DNA of 64,000 nucleotides, taken from Sordaria brevicollis (Eukaryota > Ascomycota > Sordariomycetes > Sordariales > Sordariaceae). The notes beneath the pieces are model-generated. The model worked only from the letters and a program-made list of their open reading frames with translations, did no database searches and was not told the DNA's origin. A program made the position numbers and the translations under genes. Of this stretch, positions 44,720-56,661 are shown one piece after another. Position 1 is the first letter of the stretch. Each line of letters opens with the position of its first letter. The stretch is from positions 2,356,001 through 2,420,000 of the forward strand of contig JAUTDP010000008.1 of the NCBI GenBank assembly GCA_033439795.1, read 5' to 3'.

Positions 44720-45763
44720 ATGAATTCTGCCACTTCCAACTTCGAGGTAGACGCCACCGGCGTCTCACCCAAGCAACTTCACGGCGTCATCCCTTCTCTC
44801 AAGCTCGCCGACGGTAATGAGATCCCCATGGTTCGTTTCTCTCCTCAGCTTTCCACCACCTCCCCTCTCACCTAGCCATATTCTAACGAGACCATATAAA
44901 AACAGCTCGGCTACGGTCTCGGCACCGCCAACTACAAATCCGGCGCCGCCCTCGACACCATCTCCGAGCCCATTATCGCCGCCACCGTGACCGCCCTCAA
45001 TGCGGGCTACCTGCATCTCGACGGCGCCGAAGCCTACGGCAACGAGACCGAGCTAGGTCGCGCCATCGCGCAATCCAAGCTTCCCCGTTCCTCTCTCTAC
45101 ATCACCACCAAGACCACCGTGCGCGCGGGGGACACCGTCACGCAAGCCTTCAACCGCTCGCTCGAAAAGCTAGGACTCGACTACGTCGACCTCTACCTCT
45201 TGCACTCACCCTTCTTCGCCAACACACCTCAGGAGCTGCAGCAGGCGTGGCGCGAGATGGAGAAGATCAAGGACAGCGGCATGGCCAAGTCGATTGGCGT
45301 GTCCAATTTTTTGATTGAGCACCTGCAGACGATTTTCGATATCCCCGGCGGCCTGCAGTACCCGCCTGTTGTCAACCAGATCGAGTATCACCCTTACCTT
45401 CAGCACGTTGCCGAGGGCCAGGATCTGATTGCGTACTGCCGGGAGAAGCAGATTGCTATTGAGGCTTACTCCCCGTTGACGGCCATTACCAAGGCTGCCC
45501 CGGGTCCTGTGGACCCTGTTTATGCGAAGCTGGCCAAGAAGTACGGTGTCAGTGAGGCCGAGGTTGCTCTGAGGTGGTGTCTGGATCAGGGCATCGTGAC
45601 GCTCACGACGAGTAGCAACGAGGAGAGGCTGAAGGGCTACCTTAAGAAGTTGCCCAGCTTCAAGTTGACCCCCAAGGAGGTCGAGGATATTGCGGCAGCA
45701 GGCAAGGAGAAGCATTTTAGGCAGTTCTGGACTCAAAAGTTTGATGCCAACGACAGACGTTAA
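44720..45763 (+). CDS. Aldo-keto reductase (AKR3-like)
   Basis: Exon 1 is 44720-44830, the intron is 75 nt, and exon 2 is 44906-45763, giving 322 aa. The TIM-barrel AKR signature is intact: Asp76 and Tyr81 in [11 protein letters not shown], Lys106 in YITTKTT, His137 in YLLHSPFF, then [20 protein letters not shown] and the NADPH-binding [13 protein letters not shown]. Known for the family: NADPH-dependent reduction of aldehydes and ketones in the cytosol. The GAEAY motif (where many AKRs have TAxxY) and overall shape resemble the yeast YDL124W alpha-keto amide reductase group, which is a family-level guess. No targeting signal is seen. Confidence 0.93.
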
Positions 45764-46676
45764 ACCATTTAATGTGGCTACGACCCATGCCACCCAGGGT
45801 TGGCTTAATGAATAATGAACTATGACCAAGATTATATGTAGTATTGATACATCCCTCGGTATCTTGCAGCTATGTGAGGAGTCATTTGACAGCGAAAGAA
45901 AGAAGCAGAAAGCGTCTACATCTGGAGCAGGTGGTTTTAAAACCACATATTCAACGACAATGGGTATAAATCATATCGAATCCTTTATTCAGTGGTTCAT
46001 AAGCTTAGCGAGCGACTATGAGACTCATAACTATCAGCGATACATGCCCAAGGCCGAGTAATCCATTGCAGGCCATGCATTTGATTTCCATCCATGCTTT
46101 CGGTGGTTGCCTTTCCATTTTCAATCTAACACAAAAAAGAACTAGACAATCTTACTTCGGCCTCCCTGTCGAACTCTTCATCGCGCCATTTTCCCAGTAT
46201 TCGAGTCAACCCCTTCAGCAGAGCTAGCCGCCAAAAGATGAAGTCCTCACATTAGGGGAGAAAAGGTTCATTAGAGAGACGAATAAATAGAAAAGGTTGT
46301 GTGACTGCTCGTCATCACTAGATCGGGACAAGACAGATTCATACTTCCTCCATTATGAGCCGCGTACTGGGTCGTCTCAATATTGCAAAATCCATAGTGA
46401 TGTTGTTTCCAAAGCACTCGAAGGGGCAGTAGCACCCCGAGCGTAGGATGTCGGGTGATTTGTTAAATTAGCTGCTGACGAAGATGTTGTGAAGACCGAG
46501 TCTCATATGGTATAGGTAAACTTCAAACTGAGAACCAATTGCGAAATTCCAGTGGGCGTGGAACGAACGGCGTCCTTTATACTTGAACAATGTCGAAACA
46601 GGTAGTGTATACTGTGAAAGAAAAGAGTTGAGCTTGGAGCTCACGGGAGAGGGACAGGTCGTGGTGTGGCAGACCT
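45764..46676. other. Convergent 3' flanks of the AKR and PUF genes
   Basis: 0.9 kb between converging stop codons. It presumably contains both 3' UTRs; no further gene is seen. Confidence 0.55.
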
Positions 46677-49600
46677 TCAACGGTGATAAGTTCCGTTGAA
46701 GCGAGGACCCGGGGCGACGCGGCCTCCCATGGCAGGTCCAACACCAGGACCAGGACGAGTAGCAACAGCATGGTTGGTGCAAAGCATGCCGACACGGGAG
46801 CCGAACTTGGATCCACGAAGGGAAACCATGTGCTTCCGGATGTGAGCCGCAACGATCTCGCGATGCTGAGGATTGGCATGGGTCAGAATGTACTGAATGA
46901 GGTAGTTGCCATACTGGTCGCTGGCGATATCGATCAACGGGATACGTGGACGGTCATGTCTGCCCTCGCAGACGCGATCCAGGTAGCGACCCAAGAACTC
47001 GGGACCTCCAATCTTGAGGCACTTCTCAACGACCTTTGAGGCGAACTGGTCCATGCTGTACTTAGCTGCATAGCGAATGACATGATCGATAGCACGGCTG
47101 CGGTCGGCGGGCGCACCGTGTTCACAGATATGCTGGATGCACCAGTTCCCAAATTGGCCATGGGCGACAATGTCAATGTTGGCAAGGACTTCCTCAATGC
47201 AGGGACGCTACGCACAAGATCGTCAGCAAACATACAGTGGAGACGCTGGGTCCGAAGCCAGTAGATCACATACCTTGTCTTCTTCCAAACAGTTCTCGAA
47301 GATGTTCTGGACTACAAGACTACCGGTCTCGCCCAGAGCAACTTCATGCCACATACCATGAAGAGCATCGTTGACATACTTCATGATCTGCGGAGGAGAT
47401 TCGGTCCATCTCAGCTCGAACAGCTTCTGCCACACATGGCAAGCGTAACGGTGAATAACCGTCTCCGGAATCCTGCGCAGAAGCTCGTGAACCATGATGG
47501 CCTTGTAATCCTCAGGGACAGAGTCAAAAGCTTTCTGAACGACGTGGCAGCCAAAGGGATCCATGGAAAGGTTGAGAGTGTTGCCGCGGATTGCCTCAGC
47601 AATCTTGATGACCTGCTCAGGAGTGCCGTGTTCGAAGCAGCGCTGAACAAGAAAGTTGCCAAAGCGATTGACCATCAGGGGATAGGCTTGCGCAACGATA
47701 GCCTCAACAATGTCGTACTTCTGCTCGGGCGTTCCGACCTTAAGCTTCTGTTGAAGGAAGATAGAAGCCTGCTGGTCGTTGTTGCAGACAATCTTGTCGA
47801 CGATATACTTCCAATCGCAAGTGACGTTACGGTCCAGCAAGCGTCTGTAGTTGAGCGGCTCTGTAGCCGGCAGATAGGTTTGTCCTTCGGAAGTCACGCT
47901 CTGCAAAGGAGAGTTGTTAGTCCAAGCAATGGGACGAATCCATTCCAGGTAGACTTACCTCTGTCTTCCAAGGTGCTCCCGCGGCAGTGAACTCAGTGGC
48001 ATGCGGAGAGAGCGGAGATACGACTGGCGGCTGCTGGTACGCCGAAAACATGCTCATGCCTGGGCCACCTGCCATAGCACTGGGCGGGCCTCCTGAATAA
48101 GCAGGAGCAGGAGCTTCGTAGTGAGCAGGTCCCATGTTGTACGTGCTGTAGCCACCATAGGGACCAGAAGAGTTGAAGCGATTGTCGTATCGGTTACCTC
48201 GACGCCCCACAGGACGGCTCATGTCGTGATCATTGTTGATACGCTCCGGCCTGAAGGACTCCAGTGCTGAGGCCATGTAGGAAGGCTCGTAAGCCTGGTT
48301 GGAGCCACGCATGTTCTGCCACGATGTGGCCTGGGGACCATCAACAACAGCAATAGGTCCAGGCGTAAAGATTGGCGTGTATGGGGATTTGCTATTGTTC
48401 CAAATCGCGCGAGAGCGGCTCAGGCCAGCAGTCGAGATGTCCGACGAAGTATCGCCAGTGTCGGGGCGCGAATTGTCGTGACCCGCCCAGTTGTTGTCAC
48501 GGCCAAATGGCATTTTGCCAGGATGTCCATAAGCTCCGTTCATAGGAGGCCGCGAACCTGAGGGAGAGACTGTTGCAACACTGGCGGTCTGAAAACCGGG
48601 ATCACCACCCAAGCCTGGTGTCGCGCATACGCTGATATTGTCCTGGGTGACATAGCGGGTATGAGCCAGCTCTTGGTCCAGTCGTGAGATTTTGGTCTGA
48701 GCCTGCGCAAGTTCTTGCTTCAGACGCAAAACCTCATCGTCGGCGGGCTGACCGTCATTAAGCGTGGCACTAGCAGGTCTAGTCGTAGGCGCAGTCGTCG
48801 GAAACCCATCCGTGGCGGGAGTGATCGGAAGAGAGCTGCACGACGACTGGTGATCCAAGACACGAGGGAATCTGACTTCTTCGTCTGACGGCTTGAAAGA
48901 GTCGACGCTGCGTTGCTGCGGCAATGCGACTTGTTGCTCGGAGATGGCGGCGTACAACTTGTCCATGTTGTAGGCGTCAACGGCGGCCATGGCCTCGTTC
49001 ATCTTGACCTAGGCCTATGTGGTTAACAGATGTGGGTGTCACTTCCGTGAGAGTGGTTGTTTACCTTTGCGTAGGTCTGGTTCGCCAACTTGGACGTCTT
49101 GAGCGCGCTGATGGACTGCATTTGCGACGAAGTCTCCGCGTCCTAGATAGGAATGGGTCAGTGATATAGGTTTGTAGATCTGTATGCGCTTAAATACGAA
49201 AAAGTCGCGGGCTAGATCAAAGTGCGTATTGAAGGAGTGACTGGGACCAAAACAGGGTCAAATGGCGGGAGGAAAAGACCGCGCTCTGGAGGTGGTTGAA
49301 CAATTGTTGAAACGGGAGTGAGCCGGGTGGGTAAGTGAAGTATTGGACGGCCTCGTTGTAAAAGGGCTTGTGCGGGTACCTGGCAGTGCGCTGCAATTCT
49401 TTTCATCCCAACCTAAGCAGGGCATGTTGCGGTTCATCGCCATCAGGGACCGGCAAGGCTGAGACGCCTCGGTGGTAGGTGAAGGCAGCAACTTCCACCC
49501 GCCACAAGCCAAAAGAAGGGACGTGAAACATGAACAGGGACGTACCTTCTTCAACTCGGGAGACGCCTTCTCATCAGGAAGCTTCGTGTTCTCGTCCTGT

Positions 49601-49680
49601 GACTGGGAGAAACTCCTGGAGGCCGAAGCACGGCGCTCGTTGGGGGAACCAGTGGAGGCTGCGACAGCAGACATGGTCAT
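46677..49680 (-). CDS. Pumilio/PUF-domain RNA-binding protein
   Basis: Five exons: 49680-49546, 49142-49065, 49008-47959, 47900-47274 and 47207-46677, giving 806 aa. The N-terminal half is low complexity (Ser, Pro, Gly, Tyr) with a short coiled coil (EVLRLKQELAQAQTKISRL). The C-terminal part (about 425-780) holds eight PUF repeats with core motifs NRFGNFLVQ, DPFGCHVVQ, HRYACHVWQ, GETGSLVVQ, GQFGNWCIQH, DQFASKVVEK and DQYGNYLIQ. Repeats 6-8 keep the NxxxQ, SxxxE, NxxxQ side chains that read U-G-U in Pumilio proteins, so a UGU-containing target is predicted. Such proteins bind 3' UTRs in the cytoplasm and control mRNA decay or localisation. The first intron is unusually long (403 nt), so the 5' exon is less certain. 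A Cys appears in repeats 3, 4 and 6 at stacking or neighbouring positions. Confidence 0.9.
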
Positions 49681-51507
49681 CTGGGCCGCTTAGAGACTGG
49701 ATGTTGAATGACCAGGCCCGGGTAGTTGGAGGAATGCTTTGAGGGGATGTGTTTTCCACAATGGGAGGAGATGCTCGAGATGGTAATAGAGAAAAGCAGT
49801 AGATTTGGTTCCAACGGGGACGAAAGACACAGATAAATAGAAGCTTGGGGGCGAGAGATGACCACGAACCGCTTTGGTGAAATGCGGTTTGAGATGACAC
49901 CGACAAGAGGAGGGAGAAAGGCGGGAAAGGAAGAAGCCTTGTGTGGTTGATATAATGGGGAATGGGAAATGGGCAGAAAGCGCTCCAAACTCTGAGCCGG
50001 GAAGAAAGGGTTCGGTCGTACCCGAGATACCCGCGCTTCTCAGCAACTGCTGCCCTGGATTTCGAGTTTCTCGCAAGGCAACAGCAACAGTCATCTGGCA
50101 ATGAACGCACTGGTCAGATTAAGGTGCCGGTATGACCCCGAGATGACCGAGACCAACGAGGTCAGACGAAGCGGTGGACCCTCTGCTTTCCTTCAGGAGG
50201 GAAGGTACGAATCGGGTCCGGGCTGTGACTGAACTTGAACACTCCCAGCAGAATGGGCTTTGGACGCTGTGAGATACTCGAAAATCTCCATAATCGGAGC
50301 TCTGGCACCTATCAGATGATTTGAAGAGCGAGCCTGCACCCATATTTCGTGCTCGCTCTGATTCCGAAAGTCGGAAGCGGCTAGGATGAGTCGCTAGGCA
50401 GTCGCGACCTGTCTTCAAGTTTGGAAGGCGCAAACGTTGATGGGTCAGCGTCGTGCCTTCAGTTCCCGAAGCCGTACCCTTTTTGCCAAGCGAAACAGAT
50501 CATCACAACGCCGGACATGACAGTCAAACCGGGCCATCGTAAAGGCATCCTCTGGTGTTGATGATCTTGCTTTCCAGACGCCACTTCCAGTATGATCGAG
50601 AATGTTCTGGGTAAGGGGCCCAGATCCTCATTGACGAATGTAAACAGTACAGTACCCGCCTCTATTCAAACTTGGTTCATTCGATGACACCACACTTGTC
50701 ATCCCGTGTGCCCTCGCCCTGCTTCGTCAGTATGTGGCATGTTGAGCAGGATGGAAACCATCCGAATCCAGGAAGCTTTGACAACAAGGTAGCATCCGCG
50801 ACACCAACTCATAGGGGTGAGGTGAGGCTTGCTATTCTCGTTCCGTGGGGATGGATTTCCAGGGTCTTTGCGGACAAAGGTGGCAGGTAAACAGAGCGTT
50901 AGCTGCCTTTCCTGTCCAGCCGGATTTGTCTCTCAAAATAAAGAAGCAACAAAAGAAGCAACCCGAATAAACTGTGACACACCTAGGGCATTGTTGAATG
51001 TGGGCGGCTTTCAGCAGTTCTTGTGATCAGACACTTGCTTGTTCTTTGCCAAATGATAAATCCTGATCCTCACTGGGGGCGGTAACGGAGGCTTTTATCC
51101 TAGCTCTTGCCCATCCGGGCGTTTGAAAACATGACACGGTATCTCCATTTCTCCCGTTCAAGTATCGAAGGCCACTTTGGACGTATGTGAGGACGGTCGA
51201 GGATGGACCTCTGTGAGTATGATATGTAAATGAAAGTCGCACAGCTGGTCCAAGTAGCGTAACCAACCCGAGACTATCCAGGAATTCATCTGCACAAGGA
51301 CGTCGCTATCCATGCATGGGTAGAAGTCCGTCATGGGTGGCACTTCAACACATGGTAGCTTTATATCATCGAGTATCGAACGAGCGGATTGAGAAAAGGG
51401 GACCAACTGCCGTAGGAACGCCAAGGATTCGAGGGTATATGATTCTAGCCTGCCCACTATATAATACATGTACAAGTCGTGTTGGTCTGTTTGCTGGACG
51501 TCGTGTC
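49681..51507. other. 1.8-kb region upstream of the PUF gene and downstream of mS33
   Basis: It contains the promoter and probably a long 5' leader of the PUF gene, as well as the 3' end of the mS33 transcript. Overlapping minus frames of 103-178 codons at 49574-50110 have no domain. Nothing else is recognised. Confidence 0.5.
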
Positions 51508-52026
51508 TTATTTCTTCTTCTTGTCTGTTGCAGGCCAGGGAGGTTAGATGCTTGAACCAAGAGTAAGGGTTATAGAAAAGACCTACCGGTAGCAGCGGGC
51601 GCTGTCCTCTTCTTCTTGGGCGCTCCCTTGTCGCGGGCTCTCAGACTGTAAGGCATCGTTAGGTTGTGATATTGGCAAGTAAACGCTGGCAAGACTTGGG
51701 GAGACGAACGCTGCCAAGTGCTCCAAGCGATCCTCATCGACCTCATCGTCCACCTCAAGACCAAGAGGAGCAAACTCCTTCTGGAGCTCACGGATGCCGA
51801 CGTTCTTGCGAGGGTAGTAGGCCACAAGTGACGGACCCTTGAGACGCTGGCGCAGGATCTTGTTACCGGTCCGGATGCCTTCGGGGTTGAAGGTCGTCGA
51901 GAAGAGCTCGCAACGAGCCTGGGTTCGCCCGGTTAGCTGGCTGGTACTTCCGAGGGGTTGTTTCTTTTGTTGGGATTTCTGCCGTACCTTCACAAGTTGC
52001 AGTAACCGCGCCCGTGGGACCGACAT
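51508..52026 (-). CDS. Mitochondrial small-subunit ribosomal protein mS33 (MRPS33/Rsm27)
   Basis: Four exons: 52026-51988, 51918-51710, 51645-51587 and 51524-51508 (17 nt), with phases closing to 107 aa. The protein begins MSVPRARLLQLVKARCELFS and continues TFNPEGIRTGNKILRQRLKG and YYPRKNVGIRELQKEF, the MRP-S33 family core, then a basic tail RARDKGAPKKKRTAPAAT ending DKKKK. The length is typical of the family. It works in the mitochondrial ribosome small subunit. The last exon encodes only the final Lys residues and the stop, and is supported by CTAAC branch and CAG acceptor sites. It is divergent from the RNase III gene, sharing a 456-bp promoter region. Confidence 0.93.
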
Positions 52027-52482
52027 CTTGTTGTTACATGGAATGGCGGATTCGCGAAATTCGGAAACCGCAACAACACGAGCCGCCAAATTGTTCGACG
52101 TCGTTCACAGAGATCTGCCGCGTCCAGCCCGTCACCCAATGCGCCACCAATCATATCCTCCCATTCCCTCGCCAAGGTGGAGCAGAAACCGCAGCCGTTG
52201 TTTTTGAACCGCACTGTCCGTCAGGCGCAAAGCCCGCCAATGAAGCTGAGAGCGGGGCGTTCCAGGGCTGACAGGCGCTAAAAGCGACAGCCTACGGGCA
52301 GCAGCAACGATGACTGTGTGGATCTGGGGTCGGACAGGGGGTTAGGGTTTCCACTCTGGATGGGATTCTCATCTCCAATTCTTTTTTTCGATTTGACCTC
52401 TTCTCAACTTCAAGCTTCCAACACCCAACATCAATCGGCGACCCGAATTTCTGGATTGCTTGCCAGAGATTAGACTTTCATC
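52027..52482. promoter_or_regulatory. Bidirectional promoter region of mS33 and RNase III genes
   Basis: 456 bp between divergent starts, which must contain both promoters. No specific element could be assigned. Confidence 0.5.
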
Positions 52483-53517
52483 ATGCCGAAACACGGACTC
52501 GATTCCGAGGAGGTGACAGAGCCGCCCTCCAAGTGCGCAAAGTCAGAATTTGCATCATCAGCGTCACAGGGACTTGCATTGGAATCAGCAACCTCCGTCC
52601 AAATCCCTTCTGTGTATGCGAATACCAAATGGACACTCGATACCATCGGAAAAGCTCGACCACCACTCCCAGAAATCCTGGACCCAGCAATGAAGAAGGC
52701 GGCACTTACACATCCTGGTAATGCGCACAGCGACCCGCTTGCAAGTTATGAACGGTTGGAGTGGATAGGCGACGCTTACCTGGAGCTCATTGCCTCCTCC
52801 TTCATCTACCAAACTTTCCCAACCTTGTCGGCCGGCAAAAGCTCACAACGCCGCGAGATGCTCATCCGCAACACTACACTAGGTGAATTTTCGGTCCACT
52901 ACGGTCTGGACAAAATGGCCGATATTCCCGAAGAGTTCAAGGTGGAAGGCAGGGTGGGTGGCACAAGTGCAAGCCAGAAAATGAGAGTCAAAATCCTCGG
53001 AGACCTTTTTGAGGCCTATGTGGGAGGCGTGATTCTCTCTGACCCTGCTCACGGTGTTCAGCGTGCTTCAGACTGGCTCAAGGCTTTGTGGGGTCCTCTT
53101 ATGGCGGAGTACATCCGGGAGGAAGAGAAGAAGGCCACAAGACCAGAGCAAAAGCAGTCTGCAAGTGGCCAAACCATGGAGCCAAAGACAGTCCTAGAGG
53201 CTACCATCGGTGCCAAGGGCGTCAAGATTGAGTATAAAGACATCCCTTCCAAGAACCTCAAGGACAGGGGGACCAAGCTGCCCCTCTTTGCTGTTGGCTG
53301 CTTTCTGACAGGCTGGGGAGAGACGAATCTGCAACTCGGTTATGGAACCGGTTTGAGCAAGAAGGAAGCTGGCCGCAAGGCGGCACAGGTGGCCTTGGAC
53401 AACAAGAAGCTAATCAAGAAGTTTGCCGACAAGAGGGCGGAGATGAAGGCCGCCCGGGAAGCCCAGCTGCAGCAGGCAGGAGTGACGTTCCCCTTGAAGG
53501 GTAAGCCTTCAACATAG
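52483..53517 (+). CDS. RNase III (Rnt1-like)
   Basis: Single exon, 344 aa. The RNase III domain has the signature ERLEWIGDAYLE with Glu90, Glu93 and Asp97, and the second metal-binding motif ILGDLFEAYVGG with Asp174 and Glu177. All catalytic acidic positions are kept, so it should be active, unlike the related but degenerate mitoribosomal proteins. A double-stranded RNA-binding domain follows (about 223-310: PKTVLEAT, then YGTGLSKKEAGRKAAQVAL) and a basic coiled tail. With one RNase III domain and one dsRBD it resembles yeast Rnt1 and S. pombe Pac1, which process pre-rRNA, snRNA and snoRNA in the nucleus. The KRP-like N-terminus is disordered. It is not a Dicer: no helicase or PAZ. Confidence 0.92.
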   Translation: MPKHGLDSEEVTEPPSKCAKSEFASSASQGLALESATSVQIPSVYANTKWTLDTIGKARPPLPEILDPAMKKAALTHPGNAHSDPLASYERLEWIGDAYLELIASSFIYQTFPTLSAGKSSQRREMLIRNTTLGEFSVHYGLDKMADIPEEFKVEGRVGGTSASQKMRVKILGDLFEAYVGGVILSDPAHGVQRASDWLKALWGPLMAEYIREEEKKATRPEQKQSASGQTMEPKTVLEATIGAKGVKIEYKDIPSKNLKDRGTKLPLFAVGCFLTGWGETNLQLGYGTGLSKKEAGRKAAQVALDNKKLIKKFADKRAEMKAAREAQLQQAGVTFPLKGKPST

Positions 53518-53867
53518 GTACCACAGGCGGCGTGGAGTAAGTGGCAGGGTACTGTTGAGGCCGTACGCGATCTCTATCACGTCGACACATCTTCCATCAC
53601 ATATCGGCTCTATCCTGGTGTAGAGCTTGGGGCACCAGCCATGAGGAGGACACACGGCGGATGATCCCCGGTAATCCATGACTATCAGCAAACGACCCTG
53701 GGTTCGTGGGAGGACCAGGAACGGTTTCGTTTGCAACATGTGAAAAGAATCTAAAGCGAACAAAATGTGGACGAGCTCGATGATGAATCACTTTAATCAG
53801 CGTCAGGTCAGCACCTCGTTTCATAGTCAGCCGGGGTATCTATCAGGGATTTTCTGGAATATTATAC

Positions 53868-53903
<36 letters not shown>

Positions 53904-54791
53904 TTTTTTTTTGGGTTTTTTTGGTCTCTTTGCGTTTGTTGCTTTCGAGTATCTGGTGGCTTATTCTGGTTCCAGGTCTCACAAGCCAAGTCTGCTTTGG
54001 CAACAATGAAGTCTCTTTTCTAGATGAGAACGACCTTCGAAGCGAGGTTCCAAGAGGCTCACAGTGATCATGAAAGAGTTAACCAATCATAGACAAGACA
54101 CCTACTCGATGCATTCCATGCGCGATCACTGCGGCCGAGCTTCCAAGCCGGCTCCGTTCAGGGAAGACCCGATGACATCTCGCCCACTCCGGGGTACGCC
54201 GAAAAGATGGGGAAGTGGAGACCCGATCAGGCCTTAACGAGTTGCGTGCCGAGGCATCCCAGATTAGCGGAGAGCATGCACCACCAATCGACATCAATGA
54301 CCAGCAGTTACACCCACACAATCACAGAAGCTCACACTTACAACTACACAATGTAATTCATCACAAGTTCAACAGGTACTGTCTCCGACTCGAACGACCC
54401 TCAGCTCTGATGTCGGCATTATTCCAGAAAGACATACTTCCTCCCGCCCCGAACTTCAACAGTCTAGCTCTCGTCTCCCGAGTTTCAGCGGCCCACCACG
54501 TGCGATTTTGTGACCCAGCTGTCAAAGATCATCCATCATTAGAACAGAGCCCCTTTGTCACGCTTTACGAAACGACGCCTTTATAAACCCCCCAACGACT
54601 CAATTGACGCGCCTACGACCACAAACTGCTTTTCAGCTGTCATCCCATCCATATACCCCACGATAGACACGTCGAACCAGCCGCGATCGGAGTATCATTA
54701 TAGTCACAACGTACCATTATCAGCATATCTGTAACGGCATATACACATCAAATAATTTGAACGTATTGGCGACGGTACCCTTGCCATAAAG
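53518..54791. other. Intergenic region with a long poly-T tract
   Basis: 1.27 kb. It contains 32 T at 53871-53902 followed by shorter T runs to about 53923. A 123-codon frame (54215-54586) shows no domain. No gene is called. Confidence 0.55.
53871..53923. repeat. Poly-T tract (32 T plus interrupted runs)
   Basis: Homopolymer run, interrupted by G at 53903 and GGG at 53913-53915. Confidence 0.9.
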
Positions 54792-55854
54792 ATGTCAGAC
54801 TCAATAGGTACGCGCGTTCTTGCGGCAAGCCATATCCATCCTTCTCAACTTAACTTTCGCCATCGAGGCACACATTCAGCTAACTTGCTGCCCCTTTTCC
54901 TCGCTAGACCGGGTGTTTGTCCATGCCCTCAACACCGTCAAAAAGATTCCCAAGACCGGCGCCGCCCGCCCGCCTCCAGGCGACCGAATGCGACTCTATG
55001 GCCTCTACAAGCAAGCCATGGAAGGCGACGTCGACGGCGTGATGGAGCGGCCTAGCGCCGCAACGGCCTACGGAGCGCCTCCCGAAGACGTAGCGCGTGA
55101 GCAGGACAAATGGGACGCGTGGAACTCGCAAAAGGGACTGTCGCGCACCGAGGCCAAGCGGCGCTATGTCGAGGCGCTGATCGAGACGATGCATCGGTAT
55201 GCCAACAACACGCCCAACGCGCTCGAGCTGGTGGCCGAGCTTGAGTTTGTGTGGAATCAGGTTAAGAGTAATAGCCCTAGCGAGCAGTCGCTTGCCGGCA
55301 ATGGTGGCCAGCTTGGACAGCAACCGCAACAGTACAATAATGGAGGTAATTATGGGTATGGTAGTGTTGGTCCATACGGCCAGAGTCCAGGACCGGGCGT
55401 GAGAAGGTTCCAGCACCCGCTGAGCGGGACGGAAGGAGGGTTGAGGGTGTTGAGCCCCATGAGCGAGGAAGATGAGTCAGAAAGGAGGATGAGGGAGGAG
55501 GCCGAGCAAGAACTGTTTGGAGGAGACGAGTTCCCGGGCGAATATGCAAAGCGCAACGACAAACGAACAAAGAGGATGGAGAGGGCGATCGTGAGGCTGT
55601 CGGCAGAGATCGCAGCCCTGAGGGAACAGATCTCGTCAGGAAGAGAGTGGAAGACGCGCAAGGAAAAGAGCTTCACCAACTGGATCGGATGGTGGATCTG
55701 GGTGCTCATCAAGCACTTCGTCATTGACCTGTTCATCCTGGTGGTGCTGTTGATTTGGATGCGCAAGAGAAAGGATAGAAGGCTGGAGGACTACGTTCGC
55801 GGAACCTTGAAACTTGCCAGGGAGTATGCAAGAATGATCTTGCCATCCCGGTGA
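54792..55854 (+). CDS. Acyl-CoA-binding tail-anchored protein (Atg37/ACBD5-like)
   Basis: A 16-nt first exon (54792-54807), a 100-nt intron, and exon 2 (54908-55854), giving 320 aa. The N-terminal acyl-CoA-binding domain (about 6-100) shows the ACBP motif GDRMRLYGLYKQAMEGDVDG and later DKWDAWNSQKGLSRTEAKRR. A Gln/Gly/Asn-rich linker, an acidic region (SEEDESERRMREEAEQE), a coiled coil (RMERAIVRLSAEIAALREQI) and a membrane helix (about 266-289, WVLIKHFVIDLFILVVLLIW) follow, with a basic C-terminal tail. This order matches peroxisomal ACBD5 and yeast Atg37, which bind acyl-CoA, support pexophagy and tether peroxisomes. The location is inferred from that similarity. With the ABCD transporter and the Pex39-like gene it is one of three peroxisome-linked genes in the window. 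Confidence 0.87.
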
Positions 55855-56661
55855 ACTCCATGAAGCAGTGTCAGAACTGGGACTTGGAAGATATTAGACA
55901 AGGGAATGGCGGTTGCACATTGTTCGGAACACACATCAACCCGGACATACAGGGGCGGTACTGGGTCAGAACATGCCGGAGAAGTCTCAAGTTAATGCAT
56001 TATTGCTGGCGCATTTGTGCGTCGTTGGCGTTTGGATATCAGCAAGCTTGAGGGTTGCATACAGTTGAGGTTTACTCAAAAAAAAATCTTTTTTAGTCTC
56101 AAACATCTACAGTAGAAGTCAAAGATCTCATCACATCTATATCGGTCACACCATAGTCCAAGTTGTCTGCTGACGGCTGGTTTTCGATGTCTGATGTGTG
56201 CTCAGCCTCCACGAGAAGCAGCCTAATCATATCTTTGATATGCATTGCCATGGTTTGAGCGTTATCATAAGACATGTTAACCTGCTAAATCTATGGACGT
56301 TCTTCATTGTAACACCTCCAAATTGCGCTGGAGTTTACGATCACATCTTTCGATGGATGTGTGGATTCTTGATATCAGCCAACAGTGGCAGGTCCAATGC
56401 ACAGACCATATCAGTTCTGGTTTAACTCTTCAAGACGTACCTTATCGTTGTTGACGAGTGTCAGCCCCAGACCATGCAACTCTCCATCCGAGCTTCAACG
56501 GCAATTTACTGATGACACTATCGCCATCACAAATTTTTCGACGGGAATCGAACCGAGCCAAACCCCGATTTTACGGAAACAGAGCTAGACATAGCAGTCA
56601 TTGGAAAAGGCGCATTTTCTTAAGGCTAGCCCTGTCCCTTGCGCGTAACTTTCCAGTCGCA
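55855..56661. other. Intergenic region, no gene seen
   Basis: 0.8 kb between two plus-strand genes; 3' UTR and promoter sequence presumably. Short frames only. Confidence 0.55.

Noticed and set aside
56540..56560. GGGAATCGAACC, a reverse-strand T-loop-like sequence
   Set aside because: T-stem pairing is poor and no acceptor stem or D-loop GG was found on the minus strand.
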